Of a stretch of 64,000 bases of DNA, positions 12,101 through 24,200 are shown in pieces. The notes beneath the pieces are model-generated. The model did no database searches. It was not told the origin of the DNA and was given only the letters and a program-made list of their open reading frames with translations. This stretch comes from Aquatica leii (lineage: Eukaryota; Arthropoda; Insecta; Coleoptera; Lampyridae), in NCBI GenBank assembly GCA_035610365.1, contig CM069432.1:181025027-181089026 (forward strand), given 5' to 3'. Position numbers and translations under genes: made by a program. Numbering within the stretch: the stretch's first letter is position 1; every line of letters starts with the position of its first letter.

Positions 12101-14148
12101 TTAAACTTATATGTAAAAGAAACTAAATCCGTTTTCATTTATATAAATCGAAATTCGAACAAGAATAAAACAACCATTGAAATAAAAAATAAAAAAAAAC
12201 TAACTCTATCTAAATTTAACTTAAATGGCCATTTTTTCCCATAAACTAAATAAATAAATGTAATATAAAAAAAAACAGTTTTGCTTCATTTTAACCACAA
12301 ATAAAAGTATAATGTACAAAAAATATAGATAAATGCCGGCTATTTCACCGTTTATTTAATATGAAGTATAATCAATATTAAAAACAGTACCTTGATTATT
12401 GTTCTTCAGTTCAACCGATTTGTTGACGTTCGCACGCTGCTATTTTTTACACAGCTTCCAGCTAAAGCGATGGGCGAAGGTTTCGTAGGACGCGCTGCTA
12501 GTTTTACCTCTACGTCTAATTTAAAAGTTTTCTTCCCCAATTCAATTCATATCAAAGTTTATATATTCACGTTAGTTAACATAAGGAAAATATTTCAATT
12601 TACACCGGCAGTTTTTTATAAAACACAGGCACCAATCGCACATCAATTTATTTGAAGATCGTATTCATTAACTTAATTCGTCGACACATTTGAATACCGT
12701 ACATTCCTTTGTTAATTTTACTTTACGGAAAGATGTTAAATCTTTTATTTATACCGTAATTATCTTCGAATTAATCACTTCTAGTAGGCCAACTACTGAT
12801 TCCCACAAAACCAAATAGGTTCCATAATAATGCTTTTAGAAGCATAGAGGCAGTATTGATATTACTGAAAGCCTTCCTGTAGCAGTAGAATGGTTTATGT
12901 TTAGAGATAGGTTTTGACACTCCAGTAGAATGCTGTACAGTTAGCGCTTATAGAGTTCTATTAGACGTTGTACAAAAGCAGGCCAAAGGTAGAAGTTTTC
13001 ACGTTCCATTAGAATGCTTTAAAATAGTGCCAATGTAGTACTTTCCTAAATTGTAGAATAGCATGACAAAGTTAACGACTAAAAGGTAATTGATTTGCAT
13101 GGTTTTACAGGGTTTTAATAGCATACCATAAGAAACACAAAAAGCATGAAATGATTAGTTTTAAGTCATTTTTTATTAAGAAATTTGTACAGTATCTTTG
13201 TCTAAACTATAATAATTTTTAATCAATGGTTTGCGAATTTGTAGTTTGCTGCATCATCCTAATTATTTCATTTTTTAATCTCGCTTTGCCATGACGTAGC
13301 CATTGGAACACCTTCTCATTAATAACATCTATACGAACTCCTTTGAATCAACTTTGGGTTAACTCTATAACAAAATTATGCGATTAATTATTTTTTATTA
13401 TCTATTATCAGTCGCATGCATTTTCACTAGATTCATAACAAAAATGTGTTTCTTTTTATGAATAAAATAAATTTTTTATTACAATGCTTTTTAAGTTTAA
13501 GTCCGCAGGTTGGCCACCCCTGTTCTAAAAAAATAACTGGATGCCAAGTAAAAAATAAACAATAACAATAAAGCGCTAAAACGTGGATAAGCTGATCGTA
13601 CAAAAATAGATATGTTGTCAATTGTTTCTTTTTGTACTTACTTTTACTTAAATCAGCAGAACTTCTAATAGCTTTTTCTTCTTTAATTCAGCACAAAAAA
13701 GAACACATTTACAAATATAGACTAAGCCCGAAGTCGTCTTCCTTTCGTAAACGTAAAACTGCATATACCCGTAACTGTATAAGTACTTACTTAGAAGCAA
13801 AGATAAGCGTTTCTGGTGAATCAAACTCGGTAGACGGTACATATCTCGTCACAATTCTCAGAAATCAACAATCTTATTTACATTTACAGTATCAAACGCG
13901 AATGCATAGGTTTTTATTGCGTACATATCTTTATCAACAAAATTTAGATGTGGGCGTTTAATCTCTACAGGAAGTTATTTTTGTTTAGGTATTACAATTT
14001 GCCAACTTGTACAAACGGTTTTCTGATATTAAAAATTATATTTCTTTATCTCAAATAAAGAACGATTAAACCGATTTTAGAGGTACTAAAACACTAAAAG
14101 AATGTTATCATGTTAATCGTAATACTTGAATTTTAATAGATTGTCAAG
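12101..14148. other. AT-rich spacer, no gene recognised
   Basis: Contains an 87-codon open frame at 12392-12655 and a 109-codon frame at 13632-13961, neither with a recognisable domain. Recurrent TAGAATGCTT-like words between 12850 and 13030 suggest an old dispersed repeat related to the tandem repeat just to the right. Confidence 0.4.
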
Positions 14149-14508
14149 GCTGCTATAAACACTTTATTTTTTATATCAATATAGAAGGCCTATAGGAGTG
14201 ATTTTAAAGGAATCTTTTAGGGTACTTTATTCTCCTTCTATATGCATTGTTATAGAATCAATATGGGAACGCCATTAGAATGCTACATTTCTAATACTTT
14301 AGTAATTCCAATCAACTGCCATTTTAAAGCTGCTATAAGCACTTCTTTCTTAAATTAAATATAGTATTCCTATAAAAGTGTTTTTAAAAGAATCTTTTAG
14401 AGTACTTTATTCTTCTTATATAGGCATTCTTATAGAATACGTTTTAAATTAAGTGTGTTATTAGAAGTCCATACACAAACTACTATTGGAATGCTTTAGA
14501 AATGAATA
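14149..14508 (+). repeat. two-unit tandem repeat, period 180 bp
   Basis: GCTGCTATAA begins at 14149 and again at 14329, exactly 180 bp apart. Both units continue in parallel through GAATCTTTTAG and GTACTTTATTCT blocks. Divergence is substantial (perhaps a quarter of positions, by eye). Confidence 0.65.
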
Positions 14509-14929
14509 TTTGGGAATGCTTATCGAACCTACATGGAACTTATGGTTTTGTGGGTTGTAGGCCTATTTCCACAAACTCAAAAAAAAATGATCCTGAATCG
14601 TCAGCTTTTTTCTGGACCTTCGCTCTGGTTGAAATTATAGCATCAACTAACTTTTGTTTTATCCCTCTTTCCCTTTGTCTTCTACACTTTTAATTTATGG
14701 TCACAGTTATATAAAACTGTCTATCAGAAATCTTATACGTGCAAGTTAGATAAACAAAAAAACACTTGGAACTTTATCTACAAGAAATCCGTTCAACTTG
14801 CTTATTTGCGCTTTACATATTAAATCTACACAAAAATATTCCACTATATACAAGGTCTTCGTTAATAATAAAGAATAAAAAGTAATTATTTATAATTGAA
14901 ACAAAACCACCCGTTACACTGTCTCGGAG
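14509..14929. other. AT-rich spacer, no gene seen
   Basis: A 63-codon open frame at 14502-14693 has no recognisable feature. Confidence 0.45.
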
Positions 14930-15460
14930 TCACGATTCTTGTGTCTTTCTATACTTTGCTTACAATATGACCACCGTTCACCCAGGTTTCATCTAAAAAA
15001 TACAATTTCTTGCCCTCTTTTCTGTATTTTCGAAGAAAATTTCATCTACAGGCAACGATTTGGTTTTTTTTTTTAAGAATACTATTGCGTGATCTTTTTG
15101 AGAATCTATAAGGCAAAACCGCAATCACATTAGAAGATGTATAAATAAACAATTTGTTTACTCGCCAAAATCCAATTTCTTTAAATAGCAAACTCATTGT
15201 AGTCCTTTTCAATTGAGGTAGATTTTCGTTTTTGTGCAATGCCACTAACATTTTATTTAGAGTTGGTGGTTCATTTCTTTAAAAAATTATGTATTAAACG
15301 TCGAATAGCATTTTTAGCGGCATCATCAATGTTGTTCAAAACGGATCGTGATCTGTGATACACTTTTAGTGTCTGAAGGTCATGTGTGTCTTGATATTCA
15401 CGAATAATATTGAAAACACTCGAGACATACACACTTAAAATCAATATATATATATAATAT
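14930..15460 (-). pseudogene. Tc1-like (DDE_3-type) transposase, N-terminal half
   Basis: Reading leftward from about 15460: NNIDDAAKNAIRRLIHNFL, LNKMLVALHKNENLPQLKRT (partly across a frame change), LLFKEIGF, KRSRNSILKKK, then NFLRKYRKEGKKLYFLDETW with VNGGH, which carries the first catalytic Asp. These match the N-terminal half of the same broad insect DDE_3 transposase group as the fragment at 6510-7190. Defects: a TGA in place of an Arg codon just before NFLRKY, a TAG at 14949-14951 in place of the Trp expected in K-V-W-K-D-T, and an apparent extra segment between KEIGF and the FSKRSRNS block. The C-terminal half is absent. Confidence 0.78.
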
Positions 15461-16119
15461 TAATAACCTAATTAAAATTAGCTATGGCTTTTACAGTAAA
15501 CTCGTTAATTTGGATCTTAGCTCCATCGGGGTGTTCCTCGGTCCATAATTAAATCAATAAATAACCTAACACAGAAAATGTAACTTGAACACTAATTATT
15601 AACAAATTATTTCAGTACGCACCTGAATATACGCAAATGTACACCAAAGTATTGAAAAATACTATTTTGTCAAATGAATAGAAATAACAGAAATTTTAAA
15701 CTGCGAATAAGTTAACCCAAATGCCAAACATTAAACTGAAGTATGTCAGTAAAATACAGGTGTTTGTTGTGATACTGACGTACAGAGAATAGGTTACAAG
15801 CGTACGACTTTAAAATCAAAGATCGTAAATGAAAACAGTTTTTTACTACAAACAGATAATACGATACGTTGTATGTTAATTTACGATTAGGCAACATTGT
15901 ACCGTACAGAATAATGAGTTATGAAAACATCATTTAAAAAACTTGTACAAATATTTTGTGCATTACAATTATAAAAATTTAAAAACCAAATCATTTCGGA
16001 CCGCGTGGATAGTATCGCATCCTATTGCATTAGTTTCAATAGTACGTATAGAGTAAAAAAGTTTATATTTATAAATAGTTTATCAAGTCTTGGTTAATTA
16101 AGTTTTCATTTTTATTTTA
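15461..16119. other. AT-rich spacer, no gene seen
   Basis: No recognisable coding or repeat feature apart from short simple TA runs near 15447. Confidence 0.45.
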
Positions 16120-16158
16120 CCAACAGTTTTGACTAATATTTAGCCATCCTCAAGGCTT
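16120..16158 (-). ncRNA. strongly degenerate hammerhead-like motif
   Basis: On the minus strand TTGAGGA is followed by a helix TGGCT/AGTCA closed by AAATATT, then A-rich sequence and CTGTT. The layout equals a hammerhead core in which the first C and the GAAA box have mutated. It is probably a PLE end relic. Confidence 0.25.
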
Positions 16159-17759
16159 CAAGAAAACATATTATATATAAAATATCATAAGATCTATAAA
16201 AAGATATCTGGTTTATACATTAAAACGATTACATATTTAACAATAATTATAAGAAAAAACATTTAATCACCGTTAACTTAACTTTTGTAATTGACTTCTA
16301 GTTTTCTTCTATATTATCATTTTTTTAAGTAACAAGATTGCTTAGCTGCAATAAATATGTTATGTTGACAGTTTTTTTATCGCAATATTTCTAATATTTA
16401 CACGAATCTCACTGATTGTGGTAGCATGTTAGATACATTAAGGTAATTAACTTTATCTTGCATTTATGCTGTATTTGTTATAAAAAAATGAAAACAGTTT
16501 TTACTCTAAAACATTGGTATTAAAAGCAATAATTCTTCAACTAAAATTCTCTTATAACCTTCTTAGTTCGTAAAGCTCCGTTCCTAATAATAATTTGAAA
16601 ACATTGTTAACGTTTCAGACTTCCGTATAAATAGGTTTCTTTTATTTACTGGCTGTAAAAGCAAAATATTATAAATAATTGATGTTTTTTAAACTGATTT
16701 AGCTCATTCTTATTAACTTTGTTTGAAAACAATATATAAAAAAATAAAATAGTAAATGATGTGAAGTTAACTAAAACTGCATGTATTTAAACCACGTAAA
16801 TTAAACTTACAATTTTTCTAAATGGAAGTGTATAGTTAAAACTTAAATAATAGTTACACTTTTAACTAAATAATAATAAACGTTGACAAACTGACATAAA
16901 ATAAATACAAAGTTTTGATATATAATTGTCATTTTAGGTATTACTACAAGCACTATCAACACAAATTTTTAATAAATTTAAGTTACTTATTTTCCGCGTT
17001 ATTTGTTCTCGTAAAAAGTTTAATTTCTGTTTACGTTGATTAATAATTATACATATAGTTGCGGAAAAAGTATAGTGTATAATTCATAAAAAATGTGTAT
17101 TGCCAAACATTTCTTATTCATTATATTATGCACTACTTTTTTTAGATCACCTCTCTCAAATAGCATAGAAACTTACAGAAAATTTACTTTTCGCTTGTTT
17201 TTTCTGTGCCAAGTAAGTGTACAGCATTATTGGTAATATTGGCAACTTTGACGACACGCTGTGCAAATTTGAAATACGCCGACGTAAACGCATGAATACC
17301 GGCGCATGTCACGCCATTTTTATGTTAATAAGTCGTGTTTGTATTCTACCCCGTTATTTATTAATTCTATGTGTACTCATCGTATATTTTTTAGGTAAGT
17401 GTTATTGCGTTTTAGTGCACTTATTGGTTTGTATAACTAATTTGATTAAAAACTTTAAATAGTTTTGCAAACAATAGTAATCGACTTTAAGACCATTAGT
17501 GTATGTTGTGTATTGTGTAATATTAATATTTTAAATATAAAGTTTTGCATGCATTTAGCTTATTAAACATTACTATCAAATTTGCAATTAAGGTTATTAT
17601 TGAAGTTATGTTGCTATGCATAGGACAGGTGAAATGGAGTAGAATTAAAACAAACATACAATACCTAATGAAGTTGTAACTAGTTTGTAGAAACAAATCT
17701 TTATTTAATTACAATATCAATATACAAAATAATTTTTTGTTTTTCTTTGTGCCTTTCTT
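16159..17759. other. AT-rich spacer with one dispersed-repeat piece
   Basis: No gene recognised. 17046-17130 belongs to a dispersed repeat also present at 33633-33775 (listed separately). An 81-codon open frame at 17217-17462 is hydrophobic but unrecognised and probably fortuitous. Confidence 0.4.
17046..17130 (-). repeat. dispersed repeat copy, short version
   Basis: On the minus strand this copy matches 33633-33775 in two blocks, one around AATTATACACTATACTTTTT and one around AATGAATAAGAAATG. It lacks the palindromic 60-odd bp that separates those blocks in the 33.6-kb copy. Confidence 0.6.
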
Positions 17760-18060
17760 CAAAGTACAGTGATAATTCTTCAAGTTTAACGGATTGCCAT
17801 GACAAAACACCGTTATTGCGTCTGTAAGTAAGTAAACCTTGCGATTGCATATTTTAATAGCGTTTTTACGAATTTTAAACTTCGCCATGACAAGGGACTG
17901 TAACGTTTCTGCAAATTTAAATCTTTTCACGACAAGAAGCAACAATATTGCTGCAAGTCTTAATCCTTGCTTTGATAAAGTACAAATTCTTCTGCAAGTT
18001 TTAAATCTTGCTCTGGCAAGGGTACAACAATATTTGTGTGAGTTTGCCGATACAAGCTTG
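17760..18060 (+). repeat. 42-bp tandem repeat (about five units)
   Basis: Units begin with CTGCAAGTTTTAAATCTTGC-like sequence and recur about every 42 bp. In the plus frame starting at 17839 the period is exactly 14 codons: NFAMTRDCNVSANL, NLFTTRSNNIAASL, NPCFDKVQILLQVL, NLALARVQQYLCEF. The open frame (17839-18117) probably reflects the repeat and not a gene. It lies directly left of the DIRS-like element. Confidence 0.7.
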
Positions 18061-18084
18061 TCACAAGTTTGTTATTGCCTCCTC

Positions 18085-20250
18085 TTCTCTTGTGCTGTAG
18101 TCATGTGTTTGAGATGAAAAAATAACTGCACCCGACGTGTGCGCATAAACATAGCTTCATTGTTGTTTCTTGTATTGTAAATCACACTTGCGTTTGTGTC
18201 GATACTTTCTTTTTTATATTAATTTACTATAGAGAGTACATCGGAAATTAACCTTGGATTCTCAGATCTCAATTCGCGACTTCCGAAAAAAAAACTTTAT
18301 ATACAAAATAAAAAAGCTAAAGAAAGGCAAGCGTAATGGCAATCGCCCCAGCCGTTATAAATATAGATAAAATTTGTGTTCTTGCTTCGCTGAGTTTAGA
18401 TCGATCTAATCTTTATTATCCTGTTTAAGGTTACGCCGCTCAAAGTACTTATTATTACAATATTACATGTTTTTTGATGCTAAGTAAATTATTTGTTTTA
18501 GACAACGACTTTGCATAAAATGCATAATTCTATGGCTTACTGTAAATCTTGTTTAGAAATGATATGCCCGGAAGGCATTGTGATATTTAAGTAAACATGC
18601 TCGGAGGGCATACTTTTATTTTGTCTGGAAAACATTGTAATTTTAATTTATAAATTTATTTTAATTAACTAACAGAAAATTAAGCAGTATTATTTGTGCC
18701 ATTAAAACGAAGATGCCATTTTGAATGCTTTGGAAGACCTGTCAGGTTCCTTAGAGTTGGTTTAAGCTTCTTTACTAGATCATGTAGATAATTACTGATA
18801 ATATAACAAAAGTACCAAATGTTGAGCCACCGATGCAAGATAATGTGGTGAAGTCGTGATTAATCGTTAAAACAAGAATTGTTTTTAAAGTGTTCTTTGC
18901 ATTCTAATTGTTGCCTAGATCCGCCCTTGCTCAATCCGAAAGCAAAGGCGGGCATACAAAAATTTCATCTGGAAAGAGACACCAGGTTGGCTCCGGTACA
19001 ACAGCAAATTGGTGTTGGATTTCTTGCTATTGGCAAGGTTTTAACTAAGGTATTCACAAACCTCGATAATCAGTCTAAATTAGATTTTTTAAACTATTGT
19101 TTTTTTTCTCTTCTGAAATCGAATCAAAAACCGGCATCTTTAAACTTCATCCGTCTATCACGTCAACAATTCCAAGTACTACAACGACGAAGTGGACAAT
19201 ACCACTAACATGTTAGTTATTTATCTAGACGGTTTTTTATTGTTTGGGAACAGTTACATACACTGCATAGAAAACTTAAAGGCAACTATATCCTTGTTAA
19301 CTCGACTAGGATTTGTATTTAATTAGAAAAAAAGCAACAAAAGCTCATTCATTTAGGGTTTATTTTGAACTCCTCTGATATGCGCACTCAATATTCTTAG
19401 AAAATGTTTTAAATTTTGCAAAGTCATCCATAGACCTCTTTGCAGCTACATTAAATAAACATTGCGATTTATTTGCATCCTGGACACCAGATCCAGATGC
19501 TTACAAAACAGATGCTTTTACTATTAGTTGGAAAAATAATTTTTTTATGCATTTTCCCTCTTCTCAATCATATAAAAATTCTACAAAAGTTGATTACTGA
19601 TAAAAGAAGAGGCATTGTGGTAGTGCCTTTTTGGTCAAAATAAATTTGGTATCCCATCTACCAAAGTTTATTGGTGGGATAGAAAAATAAAATTCCAAAT
19701 AGACAACTTCTATTTTCTCCTTCCAAGAATCACACCTATTGTGGAAAAACGTTTTGTTAATGTTAGGACTTTTATCTGCAAGGCGTTAATTAGAAACAAC
19801 ACACCACAAAAATCCACTAGCATATGCTTATCATGTATTACTAATTCTACTTGGAATCAGTATAAAAGTGCTCACAAAAGTTATTGTCTTTTCCGTCAAA
19901 GCTTTAGTGCAGACCCTTATAAAAATAACATAAACTAATTTTACAATTCCATTACTATAATTGTCACTACTCTAAACATCTACAGAGTGATCTGAAAAAA
20001 GTGACGCGTAATATAACTAAATGATTAAACGAACTTATATAAGAAAAGTTTGATCTTCATTATATGTAGCGCCACTTTGAAAAGATTACTTCCTTCCAGT
20101 TCTCAAATAATCTTATTACTAATTATCCCCGTTATCCGATAATCATTACTTTAAACAAATGAAAGTATGCCTATGCGCACACGTCGGGTACAGTTAGTTT
20201 TTCTTTCTCTCAAACACGTAACTTTAACACAAGATATAGCTTATTACAAG
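18085..20250 (+). mobile_element. DIRS-like tyrosine-recombinase retrotransposon with inverted ends
   Basis: DIRS-type elements carry gag, reverse transcriptase/RNase H and a tyrosine recombinase, and have inverted rather than direct terminal repeats. Here 18085-18155 is similar to the reverse complement of 20165-20250, with the core TATGCGCACACGTCGGGT conserved in both arms. The DIRS-type coding remnants lie between them on the plus strand. Exact element ends are not fixed. Confidence 0.65.
18912..19990 (+). pseudogene. DIRS-like gag, RT/RNase H and tyrosine recombinase remnants
   Basis: Three pieces in order. Gag C-terminus: DPPLLNPKAKAGIQKFHLER and QQIGVGFLAIGKVL (18915-19040). Reverse transcriptase: VIYLDGFLLFGNS (about 19215-19250; the usual YLDD is YLDG) and LLTRLGFVFN. 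RNase H: SSIDLFAATLNKHCDLF, then DPDAYKTDAFTISWKNNFF (about 19485-19545) and GTAGTGCCTTTTTGG (V-V-P-F-W), which is highly typical of DIRS. Finally a recombinase N-terminal piece, STSICLSCITNSTWNQYKSA (about 19810-19870). Most of the RT and the catalytic part of the recombinase are gone, and frames change several times. Family confidence is good because D-A-F-T-x-x-W and V-V-P-x-W are diagnostic of this group. Confidence 0.75.
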
Positions 20251-20328
20251 GTGATCTTCTCGAAGTGGCGTTACATATAATTAAGATCGAACTTCACTTA
20301 GATAAATTCGTTTGATCCTTTCATTATA
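20012..20328. repeat. inverted repeat of about 80 bp enclosing the right DIRS arm
   Basis: 20012-20092 and 20250-20328 are inverted copies of each other (shared blocks such as ATTATATGTA, CGCCACTT and GATCTT), separated by about 157 bp that include the right inverted terminus of the DIRS-like element. Confidence 0.7.
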
Positions 20329-20388
20329 CAATAAATTAATTTAGTTCCTTTCTTTGATCTTCGGTATCTAGATTTTAACCTCCTAGTT

Positions 20389-20422
20389 CAATACTGTTTG
20401 ATCAGCGTGATCAACAGTATTG
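20389..20422. repeat. short hairpin, 15-16 bp arms
   Basis: CAATACTGTTTGATCA and TGATCAACAGTATTG are inverted complements (one base bulged) around a GCG loop. Confidence 0.7.
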
Positions 20423-20559
20423 TCGACGTAACCTTGTTCAACTAACTATGTCATGTAACTACTTTTAACTCTTTTTTTATTATCATTTCATCCATGTATG
20501 GTAAATTTATACTATAAGATGTTAATCATTTTTAATCTTATGTTAAAAGTTGACTTGTT

Positions 20560-21710
20560 TAATAGACTGCAGTACTTTCATTTCATTTGTTCTTATCGTT
20601 CTTTTTGTTTTTGCTGCTTACGCTGTTTTTATACAGCATAGGTAAGTACTTGTCTTACACATAATTTTTATATTGGAGTTTTGCTTTTTTTGTTTAAATA
20701 TTTGTTTCTCTCTTTTATCTCTTTAAGATAGCTTTCTTTAATATGCCTGCTTTTATCGAGTTGAATGCTATTATTTATTAGATAATGTTGTCTGTATCCC
20801 ACGCTTGGTATTACTATTCAGTTTATTTATTAATTTTTTATATTTTGTTTTGACGTAGTTTTGTTATAGTTTTTTTATTACATATCTTTACCTTAGTCGG
20901 TCCAACGCTTGTGATAGGTCTGTTTTGTCTAAAACTTTGATGCTTATCGCCTATATCTAAAGCATCGTAGATTTTTTAAATTAAAATTTTAGTTTGAATT
21001 TTAATAAAAGCATAAAAACGTTATTTAGCAAAATTATTCCTTGTAATTTTTTTGTTTATTGGTATGTTTATAATAGTTTGCTATTCCATTGATAGTGTTT
21101 TAAAGTTTTTGATATTCTGAAATAAATTTTTTTTTCGATTACTTTTCCACTTCAACATTGTTTCTTGTTCGTCTTCTAGTTTATGTATTTATGTTTAATG
21201 TTGTTTTCATTGGTCGTTTCTGTTTGTAGCATATTTCGTACTTTCTTCTAGCATTTATTTTAACTGAGAACTTTTACCAGTTGTTTTTGTTGAGTTGTTT
21301 GATGTCATTGTGTACTTGTGTTTTTTTTTGTATTTTTGTACCTTGCTTGTATTTTTTTATGTATTTTATAAACGCATTCTTCTTTCTTTTGCTAGTAAAC
21401 TAGTAAACTAGGATTTATTCTTTCTGTTTTTGTTAGTTGTCCTCAACTTTATTGTTTTTTAGCACTTTTAATTGCATTTTATTGTTAATTGCAATATCTT
21501 CTTGTGTATCCAACTTTTACTTAAAGTTTTTGTTTATAAAGAATTTTTGTACTTTTATCTTATAGCGACTCTATAAATAATTTTTAAACGTATTGAGGTT
21601 GTATTTTTTCTTAAATTTTAGCATGTTTGATGTCTAAGTTTTGCACATGCATGCGACGTTTGCAGATTGTTTACGTTAAAGCTGTTTTGTCTAGTAGAAA
21701 ACTATGATGT
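20560..21710 (-). pseudogene. possible relic of a non-LTR retrotransposon
   Basis: The plus strand is T-rich and the minus strand A-rich, as in an old LINE. Minus-strand translations give LINE-like fragments such as NARRKYEICYKQKR near 21210-21260 and SYLKEIKERNKYL followed by RQVLTYAV near 20640-20720. The last resembles the V-L-T-Y-G-x-E-T-W block of LINE reverse transcriptases. No catalytic box is visible. This could equally be chance in low-complexity DNA. Confidence 0.25.
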
Positions 21711-22396
21711 ATACAAAGATGAATTGTGTTATCAATAATGTTGTCTTCATATTTTAAGTCTGATAACCGTAAAAAAAATCACTTTCGTGCTTTAAGTTGC
21801 TTGTAATACACCTGCCGCAAAGCACAAAGTAGCCGATTATTCTTCGCCTTATTTAAATTTTTGTCGTGATTTTACTATGGTAGTCTCTCTGTCAAAATTG
21901 AATTTGATAAACGTACTGATCTAGCCGCTAAATTAAATAAATTACATAACATACTTACATGAGTTTAAGATAAAATACTGTACATTTTTTGTAAACGTCA
22001 TGTGTCATTTAACGTAAGCCAAAACGCTTGTAAACGCAATAAGGTAAATGCAACTGATTTTTTTAATAAAGGGTGATTTTTGCTACTGTTTATAGTTTGA
22101 ACAGTTTGCCGGGTTGCTGGTTTCGTCTTATGATAATAATTTGCATTCTTTGCCATTCTTGTTGTTATCTATAAACTTCTTTATTACGGTAAGCTTGGTT
22201 TTTTAATATTCCCTTTATATTTGATTTATTTATATTTTTTATTAATTCTAGAGATACATTTCCATACAAAACAATTGCCGTGGATTCAACATTTAACCAT
22301 ATAATTATATTTTTGTCGTATGATACGATATGACTTATTTATCATAAAATCTTAAGCTTTCGCGGTTGTTATGTTTATGATTATTGACATTTACCA
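21711..22396. other. AT-rich spacer, no gene seen
   Basis: T-rich plus strand, nothing recognisable. Confidence 0.4.
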
Positions 22397-22437
22397 CTCT
22401 GAAGATGCAAGCTCCAATGTCTTGCGGAACGTCAGTT
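22397..22437 (+). ncRNA. hammerhead-ribozyme-like core with GUC cleavage triplet
   Basis: CTGAAGA (22400-22406), helix II GCAAG/CTTGC with a 9-nt loop, then GGAA in place of GAAA, CGTC (palindromic CG and the classical GUC triplet), and ACT/AGT able to form helix I. No PLE coding sequence is recognisable next to it. Confidence 0.5.
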
Positions 22438-24116
22438 TGTTTGGGTTGACGAACGACAATACGGCAACGGCCAAGTTCTACTTCTTGTTTTGGCTCTCAA
22501 GAAGAGACTAGGACCAAGCCTAAGTATATGTGTTTAACTAAGACGCGGTCTAAGCCGAAAGTCGCTTATAATCATGACTTATTTATGTTTTTGAAGTATT
22601 TTCTAAATATATTTAATTTTCTTATGTTAAGGACAAGGCGTACAAGCATTTTTTTCTTATTATTTGCTAGTACGACGAGATTAACTTGGTAAGTTGCAAT
22701 TTAAAGTAAACGTTGTGTGATTGCAAAATGAATACGTAAAATCGCTGTTTACGAGCTCGTATACAAATATCAATTAATCCATTCTTTTTTTTTGCATAGG
22801 TACATGTCGAAGTTTAACAGAATAAATTTAATTTTAGTTTTTTAATTAAATTTTATTTTAGTTACTTTTAGCAAACGTATTTTCTTTTTTCAATTTTTTT
22901 AACTCCGTTCCAACGTTTATTTTGTTTAATTGTTATAACACAGTCCCTTCGAGAACTCGTAATCATCTAAAAATTTTAGTAGGTAACAACTTATCTGCAA
23001 CTAAAATAGTTAAATACTTACTTTAACAGATGTATTTACAATTTTTAACAGTTTTAACGTTTTTTGAAGAGCAAAATTGATCTCGATTATATATTGCATC
23101 CAAAGCCAAATAAAACAAAATCAAACTGGTATGTGTCATTATATATAAATAACAAATAACGTTAAATACAGATGTACAATTTAAAATAAATTATGCGTCT
23201 AAAAATTAAATACATACTTACATAACTGTAGATTTCATAAAATTAACACTATAATACTTACCTCATAGTCATAAGTAATATAACACAAAATTAATATCGT
23301 ATGCAAAGAAGAATATGAATCGTAAAAATTTATTATTATTATTTATTATCTTTAGATTATTATTGATAATTAGACTACGTACACATTATTTTGATATACT
23401 TAATTATATTATTTTATTTTTATAGTATTTAGGAAACAAAATATTATTGAAATATATATAACATTAAATATATATAATAATAACTCATTAATTAATTTAG
23501 TTTTCTTTTCTGTTGAGACATAAGCAAATTCTTTAATGAAAAATAGATATATAAATAACCAAACTGAAAATAATAATATACTATTTATGTGCTGATTTTA
23601 TTAGACTTTGTTGTTACATTTCAATAGTTTTTCCTATTTGCTGTATCAAATGTAAAAGCAAACAAAATAGTTTAACAAAAGTTTATTTGTTAAAAAGAAT
23701 ACGGTACATTAGCTTTTCAATAAGAATTACACTTATTGTTTCGTCAACAGCAACCCTATAGTATTAGTTGTATGTACAACCAGAAAACGTGCAAACAAAC
23801 TAACTAAAATCTTTTGTGTTAAAAGAACAGTAAAAGGGTTTTGATAAAAGTTTTAATTTAAATTACCACTTATTATCTTATCTTGATTACACCTTTTATA
23901 AAATATATAAATGTAGTAACAATTAAAGATTGAAGCTTTGATGATAATAGTTCTACTTTTGTCTTCTAAAAACAAGTAGTACTAAAAATCTTTGCGTTAA
24001 AGTTACTATATTGGTAAAAACCAATATTAATATTTAAACACAGTATTTTTCTAAAATAACATTTTTAATGATACTAATGTAAATAAAAAACATTTTTTTA
24101 TACTTTGCGTCTATAA
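22438..24116. other. AT-rich spacer, no gene seen
   Basis: Very AT-rich, with TATA-type simple repeats around 23150-23480. No gene signal. Confidence 0.45.
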
Positions 24117-24200
24117 TCAAAGTTATTATAGCATCCATTTGGGTGCTATAATATAACTTTCATTTTTTTTTCATTATAGCACCCAAACTTTGATTACTCA
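24117..24200. repeat. compound foldback repeat
   Basis: ATTATAGCACCCAAA at 24174-24188 pairs with TTTGGGTGCTATAAT at 24138-24152, and the left part also forms its own small hairpin (ATAGCATCC with GGGTGCTAT). TCAAAGT and ACTTTGA close the outside. It could be an end of the Crypton-like element to its right. Confidence 0.6.

Noticed and set aside
12392-12655. 87-codon frame as a small host gene
   Set aside because: No domain, no splice context, and low-complexity surroundings.
17839-18117. 92-codon frame as a host repeat protein
   Set aside because: It follows a 42-bp tandem repeat adjacent to a transposon; treated as a repeat, with the open frame reported only as an observation.
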